A program made the translations under genes and the position numbers. A stretch of 64,000 nt of DNA, taken from positions 17,356-81,355 of the forward strand of contig NZ_CAMVDO010000015.1 of the NCBI RefSeq assembly GCF_947166265.1, given 5' to 3'. Positions 48,209 through 57,955 of the stretch are shown in pieces. A model generated the notes under the pieces. It ran no database searches, was not told the origin of the DNA, and worked only from the letters and a program-made list of their open reading frames with translations. Origin of the DNA: an uncultured Fibrobacter sp. Lineage in GTDB: Bacteria; Fibrobacterota; Fibrobacteria; Fibrobacterales; Fibrobacteraceae. How positions within the stretch are numbered: the stretch's first letter is position 1; every line of letters begins with the position of its first letter.

Positions 48209-49328
48209 AATGATGTATGTGGCATTGGCTTATGATTTGTATAAAAAGAAAATTGATGGCCAAATATCTGCTTTTAACAGGAAAGGAATTGATGTATATC
48301 TGTGCTGCTACAATGGCTTAAAGAAGATATATCAATGTATTTTGTTTTGCAATAACGGGAAAAAAGTAGTTGATGAGGAATCAGATTTATTTAATAAGAG
48401 AAAATACACGAATTTTGTGTATAAATCAATGCAAAAATTTGGAGTGGATTCTGTTTATATAAGAAGACCGGGTATTTCGATTTTAACTTATGGGAAAATT
48501 ATACGAAAAATCCGAAAAGATGGATTGAAATTCATATTTGAAATTCCTACGTATCCATTTGATTGCCCAGGAAATGGCATCGCAAGAAAACTTGCTCAGT
48601 TTGTTGAAAAGTTTTTTTTGAAGACATGGGTTTTTCCTTTTGCAGATTGTATACCCGTTTTTCTAAGAAATCGGAAAATAGTGTTGAACAAAAAAATGGT
48701 TCGTTCTTACAACTGTGTTGATTATGAACGATTTCAGCAATATGCTGAAGCCAATAGGGGTAACCATACTTCATTTAATATGTTGGCTGTTGCTTTTACC
48801 CAAAAATGGCATGGCTACGATAGAATCATTAAATCAATAGAGGCATATAAAGGCACTCGTCAAATCAATTTTACGTTATATGGTAATTTTTCAGATGAAA
48901 CTCGAAAACTTATGGCGTATTGCAAAGCGAAAAATATTTCAAATGTAGAGTTTTTAGAAGAAAAGGATGTTCTGGATTTAGTTTCTTTTTATTCGTCTTT
49001 TGATATTGGTATAGGAACATTGGGTTTGCACAGAAATTCAAACACAAATCCGCAGGATTTGTGTGATACATCTATAAAAAATAAAGAATACTGTGCAATG
49101 GGATTACCATTTGTTCACGCTTCTATAGATGATTCTTTTGCAGAAAACTTCGCGTTTCATAGGTTAGTTCCTGATGATGAATCCTTGATTGATATTGATA
49201 GTTTGATACAATGGGTGGAATCTTTGAATATGACTGCTGCGTCTAGGGCTGAAATGCTGGAATATGCAAAACGATATTTAAGTTTTGACAATTATATAGA
49301 TGGAATTCTACAGGCTTTAAAGAATTAA
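48195..49328 (+). CDS. GT4-like glycosyltransferase
   Basis: A 377-residue protein with a GT-B outline. The N-terminal half is divergent (MYVALAYDLYKKKIDGQISAF); the C-terminal half has LAVAFTQKWHGYDRIIKSIEAY, FTLYGNF, VEFLEEKDVLDLVSFYSSFDIGIGTLGL and KNKEYCAMGLPFV, corresponding to the nucleotide-sugar-binding region of GT4. No membrane segment. AT-rich. It is the third transferase in the locus, followed directly by the polymerase gene. Confidence 0.75.
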   Translation: MNVNKMMYVALAYDLYKKKIDGQISAFNRKGIDVYLCCYNGLKKIYQCILFCNNGKKVVDEESDLFNKRKYTNFVYKSMQKFGVDSVYIRRPGISILTYGKIIRKIRKDGLKFIFEIPTYPFDCPGNGIARKLAQFVEKFFLKTWVFPFADCIPVFLRNRKIVLNKKMVRSYNCVDYERFQQYAEANRGNHTSFNMLAVAFTQKWHGYDRIIKSIEAYKGTRQINFTLYGNFSDETRKLMAYCKAKNISNVEFLEEKDVLDLVSFYSSFDIGIGTLGLHRNSNTNPQDLCDTSIKNKEYCAMGLPFVHASIDDSFAENFAFHRLVPDDESLIDIDSLIQWVESLNMTAASRAEMLEYAKRYLSFDNYIDGILQALKN

Positions 49329-50498
49329 ATGAATGACTTGCAAACAATAGTTTTTTATTTGCTTGTATTTTTTATAAGCATAGGGTTGTGTAGAGAATTG
49401 CAACCTAGGTTTGATTTGTATAGGGGTTCTGGAAGAATATTTCCTGCATTTATTGTTTGTTGTGTCGTTTCATTTCCATTAATTTTTGTTGCTGCTTTTA
49501 GGGATGTTAGTGTTGGTGTCGATACTCTTATGTATGCGATGAAGTATAATATTGTAAAAACAATGTCTTTGTCAGAAATGTTTGCTGATTATGGCGAAGA
49601 TTATCTATATAGTTTAATCCTTTATGTTTCGTCACATTTGTTTGATAAACCATATGCATATTTTGGCTTGATGCAGGCGTTTGTCATAATTCCTTTATTA
49701 ATGCTAAGCGTTAAATATTCAAATAAGGTTGATGTTTGGAAAATACTTGCGATTTATTGCTTTTGGTATTATAATGACTCGCTGAATATTATTAGGCAAA
49801 TGGTTGCCGTTGTTTTTGTTTTTGTGGCGTTTGATTTTTTACAGGAACAAAAAAAATGGAAAGCTTTGCTTTTGTTTTTAATTGGATACGGATTTCATTC
49901 AAGTGCAATGATGATTGGTATTCCAATGTTTATCATTTACGCTGCTGTAAAAAAAAATCTGAGTTTGACAAAAAAAATAATAATCGTAGGACTTGTTGTT
50001 TTAGTTCTTGTACAAGGTCAAAATTTATTTGTGAACTTAATTGACGCAGGCGCTCTGTCTTCGAGATATAATTTATATGCGGATACCTTTATATCAGGAA
50101 CATCACGAATGGTGAATTCCTGGATATCTGTGGGCTTTGGAGGTGTTTTCGAAAGTGTCTTTAGATCGTTAGTACTTTTGGCCGTGATAGTGTTTGTAAA
50201 TAGAAATGATCGCTTCCGAGGATTTGATTTGTTCGCGTTATTTTTTGCTATAGGTATTCTTATATACTCTGTTGGGCTTATTTTCTACAAAACAGCTTAC
50301 TTTGTTCGTCTTTCGCTTTACTTTGACATTTTTGGAATGTATCTGTTAGGCAGTTTGGATCAAAAAGGAACTCTCACAATCATAGATAATCATAGAATAG
50401 GCCTTTTCTCTTTTTGGATTTCGATTGTTTATTGGTTTACACATGTTTATTTGCTTACGCAAAGTCGAAGCATTCCTTACACGTTTACTCAATTTTAA
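49329..50498 (+). CDS. wzy: EpsG-type O-antigen/capsule polymerase (Wzy)
   Basis: A 389-residue polytopic membrane protein with about ten hydrophobic segments. The EpsG-family segment FVAAFRDVSVGVDTLMY and the long periplasmic-loop sequence SRYNLYADTFIS are seen. Wzy-type proteins join flipped repeat units into a polymer on the outer face of the inner membrane. Sequence conservation is always low, so the call rests on topology, the R-D-x-x-x-G-x-D-T motif and the locus. Very AT-rich. It starts immediately after the previous stop. Confidence 0.8.
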   Translation: MNDLQTIVFYLLVFFISIGLCRELQPRFDLYRGSGRIFPAFIVCCVVSFPLIFVAAFRDVSVGVDTLMYAMKYNIVKTMSLSEMFADYGEDYLYSLILYVSSHLFDKPYAYFGLMQAFVIIPLLMLSVKYSNKVDVWKILAIYCFWYYNDSLNIIRQMVAVVFVFVAFDFLQEQKKWKALLLFLIGYGFHSSAMMIGIPMFIIYAAVKKNLSLTKKIIIVGLVVLVLVQGQNLFVNLIDAGALSSRYNLYADTFISGTSRMVNSWISVGFGGVFESVFRSLVLLAVIVFVNRNDRFRGFDLFALFFAIGILIYSVGLIFYKTAYFVRLSLYFDIFGMYLLGSLDQKGTLTIIDNHRIGLFSFWISIVYWFTHVYLLTQSRSIPYTFTQF

Positions 50499-50519
50499 GA
50501 AGGAATCAACAAAAATCTC

Positions 50520-51401
50520 ATGACTGCACCACATAAAAAAATTTCCATTGTTTTTACATGTCATAATCGTGTTGAAAAAACAAAAAATTGCTTGGAAACA
50601 ATCTCTAAAGCGGTTTCTTTATGTTCAGATTTATATGATGTATCTCTTTATGTGTGTGATGACGGATCTGATGACGGCACTAGAGAAATGTTACAGTCTT
50701 TTTCTTCGATTCCTTGTAAAATAGCTTGTGGGAATGGAAATCTTTTTTGGGCGAGGGGCATGGCGTTGGCTATGCAAATTGCTGAAAAAGATGCTGCTGA
50801 TTACTATTTGTTCATCAATGATGATGTTTCTTTTTATCCCGATTTTCTAACAACAATTCTTAAAGATGTAAAAGAGAATTGTGCTGTGGTTGGTTGTACT
50901 TTGGATACGGAGGAAAAAATTTGTTCATACGGTGGCTTTACTTGGGAAGGGTGTATTAATAAAAGAAAAAATTATCGAAGAGTGACGCCTGAAAGTTTGA
51001 ATAGGAATTGTAAATGGGCGAATTGGAATTGCTTTTTGCTGCCCCAAAAAATGTATGGAAAAATTGGAAAAATTGATGATTATTATGAGCACAGTTTTGC
51101 TGATTATGATTATTCAAATAGAATAGTAAATGCTGGCTTTGAAATGGTTGTTGCGGACAAATACATTGGCGTATGTAATCGTAATAGTCGTGAAGGAACA
51201 TATCTTGATCTGAAATTGTCTATTGCCAAAAGATTCAGATTGTTGCACAAAAGAACAGGGTGTCCTCCAAAGTCAAGTTGGCATTATGCAAAAAAATTTT
51301 TCGGAATATATGCTCCGTTTGTTTTCTTGAAACCGTATGCGTATATAGTAGTCACCTCATTCCCTCTATACAAATGGAAAAAGAGAAAGTCATTAGCGTA
51401 A
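50520..51401 (+). CDS. Glycosyltransferase family 2
   Basis: A 293-residue GT2 enzyme: ISIVFTCHNRVEKTKNCLETI, VCDDGSDDGT, GNLFWARGMALAM (a feature of the GT2 branch that includes Wbb-type rhamnosyltransferases), FINDDVSFYPDF and a FADYDYSNRIVNAG segment. Soluble except a mildly hydrophobic C-terminus. AT-rich. Located between the polymerase and fcl genes. Confidence 0.82.
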   Translation: MTAPHKKISIVFTCHNRVEKTKNCLETISKAVSLCSDLYDVSLYVCDDGSDDGTREMLQSFSSIPCKIACGNGNLFWARGMALAMQIAEKDAADYYLFINDDVSFYPDFLTTILKDVKENCAVVGCTLDTEEKICSYGGFTWEGCINKRKNYRRVTPESLNRNCKWANWNCFLLPQKMYGKIGKIDDYYEHSFADYDYSNRIVNAGFEMVVADKYIGVCNRNSREGTYLDLKLSIAKRFRLLHKRTGCPPKSSWHYAKKFFGIYAPFVFLKPYAYIVVTSFPLYKWKKRKSLA

Positions 51402-51451
51402 AAAATGTCACTTGTATTTAATGTCAATCACTAAAAAAGGAGTATTTGATT

Positions 51452-52624
51452 TTGTTGGATAAAAACTCAAAGATTTATGTTGCAGGTCACCATGGTTTGG
51501 TGGGTTCTGCAATTTGGAATAATTTGAAATCCCGTGGGTACAATAACCTTGTTGGCCGAACCCACAAGGAACTCGACCTTACCGACCAATATGCCGTAAA
51601 AAAATTCTTTGACGAAGAACGCCCCGATGCAGTAGTGCTCGCGGCAGCGTTTGTCGGTGGAATTATGGCAAACTCGCTTTACCGAGCCGATTTCATGATG
51701 ATGAACATGAAAATCCAGTGCAACGTGTTCAGCGAGGCCTACGCGCACAACGTAAAGAAGTTTTTGTTCCTCGGCTCGACCTGCATTTATCCGAAAAACG
51801 CTCCGCAACCGATGAAAGAAGATGCACTGCTCACAAGCGAACTTGAATACACGAACGAAGAATACGCCATTGCAAAGATTGCTGGCCTCAAGATGTGCGA
51901 AAGTTACAACTTGCAGTATGGTACAAATTATCTCGCGGTAATGCCCACCAATCTTTACGGTCCCAACGACAACTTCCATCTGGAAAACAGCCACGTGATG
52001 CCAGCCATGATGCGCAAGGTCTATTTGGCTAAACTCATCCACGACAATGACTGGGAAAGTATCAAGGTGGATATGGACAAGCGTCCGGTCGAGGGCATCA
52101 GCGGTGAATGCTCTCGCGAAGAAATCCTGAAGGTTCTCGCCAAGTACGGCATCGAGAATAACAAGGTGACTCTCTGGGGAACAGGAAAGCCGCTCCGCGA
52201 ATTCTTGTGGAGCGAGGACATGGCCGACGCCTCGGTACACGTGCTCTTGAACGTGAATTTCAGTGACATCATAGGCATTGAAAAATACTCCAGCGTACAC
52301 TACGGCGCGAGTGTAGACGGCACTGTTGATCGTAACCACAGTGCCGGTCGCGGTGGGGCCATCCCGAAACTTGGTGAAATCCGTAACTGCCATATTAACG
52401 TCGGTACGGGCAAGGAACTCACTATCCGTGAACTTAGCGAACTCGTTGTGAAGGCTGTCGGTTTCGAAGGCGAAGTCGTGTTCGATGCAAGCAAGCCCGA
52501 CGGCACTCCCCGCAAACTGATAGATGTAAGCAAACTCCATAGCCTGGGCTGGACACACAAGGTCGAAATCGACGAAGGTGTGCAGAAACTTTTCAACTGG
52601 TATAAACAGAGCCTCGCTCACTAA
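51452..52624 (+). CDS. fcl: GDP-L-fucose synthase
   Basis: A ~390-residue SDR that converts GDP-4-keto-6-deoxymannose to GDP-L-fucose by epimerisation and reduction. [45 protein letters not shown] (Tyr-Lys pair) and [12 protein letters not shown] are all conserved. It is longer than the ~320-residue E. coli enzyme because of inserts around 195-225 and 275-300. The start codon is not ATG: AAGGAG is 9 bp before TTG 51452, and TTG 51446 or 51455 are alternatives. GC rises sharply compared with the genes on either side. gmd follows. Confidence 0.93.
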   Translation: MLDKNSKIYVAGHHGLVGSAIWNNLKSRGYNNLVGRTHKELDLTDQYAVKKFFDEERPDAVVLAAAFVGGIMANSLYRADFMMMNMKIQCNVFSEAYAHNVKKFLFLGSTCIYPKNAPQPMKEDALLTSELEYTNEEYAIAKIAGLKMCESYNLQYGTNYLAVMPTNLYGPNDNFHLENSHVMPAMMRKVYLAKLIHDNDWESIKVDMDKRPVEGISGECSREEILKVLAKYGIENNKVTLWGTGKPLREFLWSEDMADASVHVLLNVNFSDIIGIEKYSSVHYGASVDGTVDRNHSAGRGGAIPKLGEIRNCHINVGTGKELTIRELSELVVKAVGFEGEVVFDASKPDGTPRKLIDVSKLHSLGWTHKVEIDEGVQKLFNWYKQSLAH

Positions 52625-52649
52625 TTTTATTAAGAAGGATTCTCTACAT

Positions 52650-53747
52650 ATGACGAAACGTAACGTAGCTCTTATCACAGGTGTCACCGGACAGGACGGC
52701 TCCTATCTCTCTGAATTCCTCTTGGCCAAGGGCTATGAGGTTCACGGCATTATCCGCCGTTCTTCCGTCGATTTCCGCGAACGCATTGCACATCTTGAAG
52801 GCAAGCCAAACTTCCATTTGCACTACGCCGACATGGGCGACTCCATGAGCCTCGTGAAGGTCGTGGGAAAGGTCCTGCCGACCGAAATTTACAACCTCGC
52901 GGCACAGAGCCACGTGCAAGTTTCTTTTGATTCCCCGGAATTTACTGCTGACGTGGATGCCACGGGCGTGCTCCGCGTTTTGGAAGCTGTGCGCACCAAC
53001 CACCTTGAAAAGACCTGCCGCATTTATCAGGCATCGACTAGCGAACTCTACGGCAAGGTCGAAGAAGTCCCGCAGAACGAAAATACTCCGTTCCACCCGT
53101 ACAGCCCCTACGCAGTGGCCAAGCTTTACGGCTTCTGGATTATCAAGGAATACCGCGAAGCGTATAACATGTTCTGCTGCTCCGGCATTTTGTTCAACCA
53201 TGAATCTGAACGTCGCGGCGAGACCTTCGTGACTCGCAAGATTACGCTTGCCGCCGCCCGTATTGCCCAGGGCAAGCAGGACTGCCTCTACCTCGGCAAC
53301 CTCGACAGCCTCCGCGACTGGGGCTACGCCAAGGACTACGTGGAATGCATGTGGCTCATTTTGCAGCACGACAAGCCCGAAGATTTCGTAATTGCGACCG
53401 GCGTGCAGCACACGGTACGTGAATTCGCCACACTCGCCTTCCACCACGCGGGTATTGAACTTTGCTGGGAAGGTGAAGGTGTGAACGAAAAAGGTATTAA
53501 CGTGGCGAACGGTAAGACCGTTGTTGCTGTATCTGAAGATTTTTACCGACCGACCGATGTGGTGAACCTCTGGGGTGACCCGACCAAGGCGAAGAAGGAA
53601 CTCGGCTGGAACCCGCAGACCACGACGTTTGAACAACTGGTTGCTCTGATGGTCGACAATGACATGCGCAAGGTCGCCGCCGACAGCGTTGCAAGCCACG
53701 TGCGTACCAACTTGGCTGAATACCTGGAAAAGGGATTGGTGAAGTAA
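52650..53747 (+). CDS. gmd: GDP-mannose 4,6-dehydratase
   Basis: A 365-residue SDR that makes GDP-4-keto-6-deoxy-D-mannose from GDP-mannose. Motifs: [69 protein letters not shown] (Tyr-Lys), [16 protein letters not shown] and [10 protein letters not shown]. Standard length. With fcl upstream and manC at the end of the locus it provides GDP-fucose, so the polymer very likely contains fucose or a related 6-deoxy sugar. AGAAGGA precedes the ATG. GC content is like core genes. Confidence 0.95.
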   Translation: MTKRNVALITGVTGQDGSYLSEFLLAKGYEVHGIIRRSSVDFRERIAHLEGKPNFHLHYADMGDSMSLVKVVGKVLPTEIYNLAAQSHVQVSFDSPEFTADVDATGVLRVLEAVRTNHLEKTCRIYQASTSELYGKVEEVPQNENTPFHPYSPYAVAKLYGFWIIKEYREAYNMFCCSGILFNHESERRGETFVTRKITLAAARIAQGKQDCLYLGNLDSLRDWGYAKDYVECMWLILQHDKPEDFVIATGVQHTVREFATLAFHHAGIELCWEGEGVNEKGINVANGKTVVAVSEDFYRPTDVVNLWGDPTKAKKELGWNPQTTTFEQLVALMVDNDMRKVAADSVASHVRTNLAEYLEKGLVK

Positions 53748-53786
53748 AAATTAATGTAGTTTTTAGAACATATTTTTATGTGATGA

Positions 53787-55316
53787 ATGCCTAATTCTAA
53801 TCAACAAAATAATAAACGCATAGCCAAGAATACGTTGTTCTTGTATTTCCGAACTCTACTTGTTATGGCGATAAGCCTTTATACAAGTAGGGTTGTCCTT
53901 GCGGCATTGGGCGTTGAGGATTATGGTGTTTATAATGTTGTCGGTGGAGCAATTGCGATGTTTAGTGTTATTTCTGGAGCACTTTCTAATGCAATAAGCC
54001 GCTTTATAACATTTGAATTAGGAAAGAATGATTTTGGAAAACTGCAACGAGTTTTTTCGACTAGCGTCAATATCCAAGTATTTATTTCAATATTGGTGAT
54101 TTTAATAGCGGAAACTATAGGCCTCTGGTTTTTATATAACAAATTAAATATTCCTACGGAAAGATTGAATGCTGCATTCTGGGTGCTGCAATTTTCATTA
54201 GCATCATTTTGCGTTAATTTGCTTAGCGTTCCCTATAATGCGTGTATTGTTGCTCATGAACATATGAAGGCTTTTGCGTATGTTAGCGTGATTGAAGCTT
54301 TGGGAAAGTTGGGCATATGTTATCTAATCGTGGTTTCTCCTTGGGATAAACTGATTTCTTATGCTGCTTTAGTTTTTGCAATTTCATTGTTTATTAGACT
54401 GATTTATGGAATATATTGTCATAAGCATTTTGCAGAGAGTCGATATAAACTGTATTTTGGAAAAGAATTATTAAAAGATATTGGATCGTTTGCTGGATGG
54501 AGCTTCTTTACAAATACGGCATATATATTTAACACGCAGGGTATTAATATGCTTATCAATATTTTCTTTGGTGTGACTTTTAATGCTGCTCGTGGTATTG
54601 CTGTTCAGGTTGATGGAGCGATAATGCAGTTTGTCAATAATTTTGTTATGGCGATAAATCCGCAAATTACAAAAAATTATGCCGCAAACAACATAGATGA
54701 AATGAATAAATTGGTATGCAGAGGTGCTCGCTTTTCTTATTTGCTGATGATGTTGTTTGCTCTACCTTTTTTCTTTGAGACTGATGTTATTCTTAAATTA
54801 TGGCTAAAAACAGTGCCCGAACAAACGAGTCTTTTTGTTAAGTTAGGACTTGTTGGCTCCATGGTAATGGGCTTGGGAAATACAGGCTGTACGGCATGCT
54901 TGGCTACTGGAAATATTCGTCGATACACATTGTGGATTACAACTGTTGGTTGCTTGGTTTTCCCGATTTCGTATGTGGTATATAAATTGGGTGCGCCGGT
55001 AAGTGCTTCGTATATTGTGTTTATTGCGGTGTATTTTGTTTTGAATTTGATAAGACTGTGGATTATGCACGATTTAATTAAATTCCCTGTTATGACATTT
55101 GTCAAGGATGTATTTGGTAGAATTGTTCCAATGACACTATTGGCAGTAATCTTGCCGATTATTGTGATGATGCGTATGAACGAGGGGCTTGTTAGATTTT
55201 TCGTGTCTTGTATTGTTTGTATCGTGTCAACATTTTTTTGGGGATTCTTGATAGGAATGTCAAAACAAGAACGAAAAATGATTATCAATATGGTATGTAA
55301 AAAAATTAAAGGATAA
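53787..55316 (+). CDS. wzx: Polysaccharide flippase (Wzx/MATE-like)
   Basis: A 509-residue protein with about 12-14 membrane segments. The N-terminal FLYFRTLLVMAISLYTSRVVL, then LGVEDYGVYNVVGG, is the signature of the Wzx/polysaccharide-export subfamily, with LSVPYNACIVAHEHMKAF after. It moves undecaprenyl-linked repeat units across the inner membrane. It occurs after the GDP-fucose genes, at the point where composition returns to AT-rich. One wzx and one wzy in the locus define a Wzx/Wzy-dependent pathway. Confidence 0.9.
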   Translation: MPNSNQQNNKRIAKNTLFLYFRTLLVMAISLYTSRVVLAALGVEDYGVYNVVGGAIAMFSVISGALSNAISRFITFELGKNDFGKLQRVFSTSVNIQVFISILVILIAETIGLWFLYNKLNIPTERLNAAFWVLQFSLASFCVNLLSVPYNACIVAHEHMKAFAYVSVIEALGKLGICYLIVVSPWDKLISYAALVFAISLFIRLIYGIYCHKHFAESRYKLYFGKELLKDIGSFAGWSFFTNTAYIFNTQGINMLINIFFGVTFNAARGIAVQVDGAIMQFVNNFVMAINPQITKNYAANNIDEMNKLVCRGARFSYLLMMLFALPFFFETDVILKLWLKTVPEQTSLFVKLGLVGSMVMGLGNTGCTACLATGNIRRYTLWITTVGCLVFPISYVVYKLGAPVSASYIVFIAVYFVLNLIRLWIMHDLIKFPVMTFVKDVFGRIVPMTLLAVILPIIVMMRMNEGLVRFFVSCIVCIVSTFFWGFLIGMSKQERKMIINMVCKKIKG

Positions 55317-55320
55317 AATT

Positions 55321-56199
55321 ATGGGAGTAAAAACTTACATAAAAAGAGTGCTGAAATATATCGTTTTTGGGGTGCCGGTAAAAAAAGTATATCCGCAAGT
55401 TTCAGTTATTGCACCTAATGATTATCTTAAAGGACGCGTTGCCTTGATTACTGGAGGTACGAGTGGCATAGGATTAGAAATCGCTAAAGCCTACATTAAT
55501 GCTGGAGCGAAGGTTATAATAACGGGGAGAACAAAAGAACGAATTGATCGGGCTTGTTTTGAAATTGAAAAACAAGTTCGTAATAAAGGTTGTATTTATG
55601 GAATTGAAATGAACAATACGGATGTGTCTCAGTTTTCGAAAAAATTTGAAGATGCTTTAAAACTTGTTTTTCCACAAAAAATAGACATTCTTGTCAATAA
55701 TGCTGGTGTACTTGGTGGTCATATTTCTAATGCGACTGAAGATGCTTACGATTCTGTTTTAGACACCAACTTAAAAGGACCGTTTTTTTTGTCACAACAC
55801 ATTGGTCACTATTTTAAAGAAAACAGCATTCGTGGCAATATTTTGAATATCGCTTCTTCGTCAAGTTTACGTCCTGCGGCGTCTGCATATACTTTGTCTA
55901 AATGGGGTATTCGAGGGTTGACTATTGGATTGGCGAAAGTTTTGGCTCCATATGATATTGTCGTTAATGGCTTGGCTCCTGGACAAACGGCGACGCCTAT
56001 GTTGCGCTCAAACAAATCGGATGAAAATTTAGTTTCATCGAATACGCCTATAGGTCGTTTTATTTTACCAGAAGAAATCGCTAATATGGCTGTTATTTTA
56101 GTAAGCAGTATGGGACGATCAATTATGGGTGATGTTGTATATATGACTGGTGGTGCGGGTGTTTTTTCAAATGAAGATATGGATTATTCATTTAGGTAA
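55321..56199 (+). CDS. Short-chain dehydrogenase/reductase
   Basis: A 292-residue classical SDR with an unusual ~35-residue N-terminal extension (VKTYIKRVLKYIVFGVPVKK). The cofactor motif is ITGGTSGIGLEIAKAY; NNAG follows, then the active site in AYTLSKW (Tyr and Lys four apart) with upstream Ser residues. Start is 4 bp after the flippase stop, and the stop is 6 bp before the MenD-like gene's ATG. The pairing of an SDR and a TPP enzyme suggests that together they build a special sugar substituent. AT-rich. Confidence 0.82.
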   Translation: MGVKTYIKRVLKYIVFGVPVKKVYPQVSVIAPNDYLKGRVALITGGTSGIGLEIAKAYINAGAKVIITGRTKERIDRACFEIEKQVRNKGCIYGIEMNNTDVSQFSKKFEDALKLVFPQKIDILVNNAGVLGGHISNATEDAYDSVLDTNLKGPFFLSQHIGHYFKENSIRGNILNIASSSSLRPAASAYTLSKWGIRGLTIGLAKVLAPYDIVVNGLAPGQTATPMLRSNKSDENLVSSNTPIGRFILPEEIANMAVILVSSMGRSIMGDVVYMTGGAGVFSNEDMDYSFR

Positions 56200-56205
56200 T
56201 TGATT

Positions 56206-57933
56206 ATGGAAAATATGTATTATACCGTAGAAAGAAGTGTTCAAATTTTAATCTCTCTGCTCAAGGCGCACGGAATTCGCTATGTTATAGCCTCTCCAGG
56301 AACAGCAAACATGACGTTTGTTGTGAGTATACAAAATGATAGATATTTTAAGGTTTTTTCTTCAATTGATGAGCGCTCGGCTGCGTATATGGCTTGCGGC
56401 TTGTCTGCTGAATTGAATGAACCTGTTGTAATCACGTGTACTGAAGCGACTGCTTCTAGAAACTATTTGCCAGGATTGACAGAAGCGTTTTATCGAAAAC
56501 TACCGGTTTTAGCAGTGACTTGTAACCATGGAGAAGAATTTATCGGACAGATGGTTCCCCAGGTTATCGATCGTCGGTCGCTACCCAATGATGTTGCAAA
56601 TTTATCTGTGAACATTCCGTTTGTTAAAGACAAAAATGACGAATGGAGCAATACGATTAAGATTAATCAGGCTATATTGGAATTGACTAGACGGGGTGGT
56701 GGTCCTGTTCATATAAATTTGGCGACCCATAATTCGGCTGATTTTAAAGCAGAATCCGCCAAGCCTGTTCAGATAATAAAACGTTATTTTGCAAATCAAA
56801 AACTTCCACAAATTCCAGATGGACGTGTTGGAATCTTTGTTGGGGCTCATAAGCGTTTTTCTGAAACGGTGGTTTCTTATATAAATCGTTTTTGCGAGCA
56901 ATACAATGCAGTTGTTTTTTGTGATCAAACGAGTAACTATTTTGGACCATATCGAATTAATTACTCAATTGTTGCATGTCAAGAAAAATATAGATCAAGT
57001 TTAAGAACCTTGGATTTGGTTGTTCATATAGGTCAAGTTTCTGGTGAATATTGGCATGTATCTTCTTCCCAAACATGGAGAGTGGATGAAGATGGTGAAG
57101 TAAAGGATGCTTTTAAGGGCTCGTTGAATGCTGTTTTCGAAATGTCTGAAGAGACATTTTTTCAATCCTATATACAAGAGCGGAAAGAGAAAAAAAATGA
57201 TTTGTACACTCAATATTGTAAAGAATGTTATTTAGCATATAATAAAATCCCTGAACTGCCGTTTTCTAATGCTTGGGTTGCAAAAAGGATCCACAAGGAA
57301 ATACCTGCGGGATCTGTGCTGCATTTCGGAATACTTAATTCTTTAAGGGCCTGGAATTTTTTTGATGTTCCACAAGCGTACATGACTAGTTGCAATGTGG
57401 GTGGTTTCGGTATTGATGGGGGACTGTCCACATTGGTTGGAGCGTCTATTGCTAATCCTGAAAAAATACATTTTGTATTCCTAGGGGATCTTGCGTTCTT
57501 TTATGATATGAATGCCTTGGGTAATCGTCATATATCAAATAATGTAAGAATTATGGTTGTCAACAACGGCAAGGGAACGGAATTTAGAATGTATTGGCAT
57601 CCTGCATATCAATTGGGGGATGACGCAGACAAATTTGTTGCAGCTGGAGGACATTATGGGAATAAATCACCTAAATTGATAAAGTCTTATGTTGAAGCCT
57701 TGGGATATGAATATTTAAGTGCAAATAATAAAGCAGAATTTGAAAAGAATTATAAGACTTTTATTTCTGGAAATCGGCATGATAAGCCGATGGTGTTTGA
57801 GGTATATACAGATAATGAAGATGAAACTCGTTCGATAACGATTATGCGTTCTTTGTTGGTTGACGCCTCCTATTGTACAAAACAAAAAATTAAGGGCGTG
57901 GCAAAGTCGATGGTGAAATTGATAAAGAAGTAA
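56206..57933 (+). CDS. MenD-like thiamine-diphosphate-dependent enzyme
   Basis: A 575-residue TPP enzyme. The N-terminal Pyr domain has YVIASPGTANM and the catalytic-Glu-like DERSAAYMACGLSAE, then TCTEATASRNYLPGLTEA. The C-terminal PP domain has GGFGIDGGLSTLVGAS, the TPP motif GDLAFFYDMNAL and VVNNGKGTEFR, very close to MenD (isochorismate and 2-oxoglutarate ligation). Lying in a capsule locus beside an SDR and without other men genes, it probably uses a different acceptor, such as adding a decarboxylated 2-oxo acid to a sugar. That is inference. ATG 56206 is preferred to the TTG at 56200. Confidence 0.8.
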   Translation: MENMYYTVERSVQILISLLKAHGIRYVIASPGTANMTFVVSIQNDRYFKVFSSIDERSAAYMACGLSAELNEPVVITCTEATASRNYLPGLTEAFYRKLPVLAVTCNHGEEFIGQMVPQVIDRRSLPNDVANLSVNIPFVKDKNDEWSNTIKINQAILELTRRGGGPVHINLATHNSADFKAESAKPVQIIKRYFANQKLPQIPDGRVGIFVGAHKRFSETVVSYINRFCEQYNAVVFCDQTSNYFGPYRINYSIVACQEKYRSSLRTLDLVVHIGQVSGEYWHVSSSQTWRVDEDGEVKDAFKGSLNAVFEMSEETFFQSYIQERKEKKNDLYTQYCKECYLAYNKIPELPFSNAWVAKRIHKEIPAGSVLHFGILNSLRAWNFFDVPQAYMTSCNVGGFGIDGGLSTLVGASIANPEKIHFVFLGDLAFFYDMNALGNRHISNNVRIMVVNNGKGTEFRMYWHPAYQLGDDADKFVAAGGHYGNKSPKLIKSYVEALGYEYLSANNKAEFEKNYKTFISGNRHDKPMVFEVYTDNEDETRSITIMRSLLVDASYCTKQKIKGVAKSMVKLIKK

Positions 57934-57955
57934 AGCGAAAAGGATCGTCCTATAA

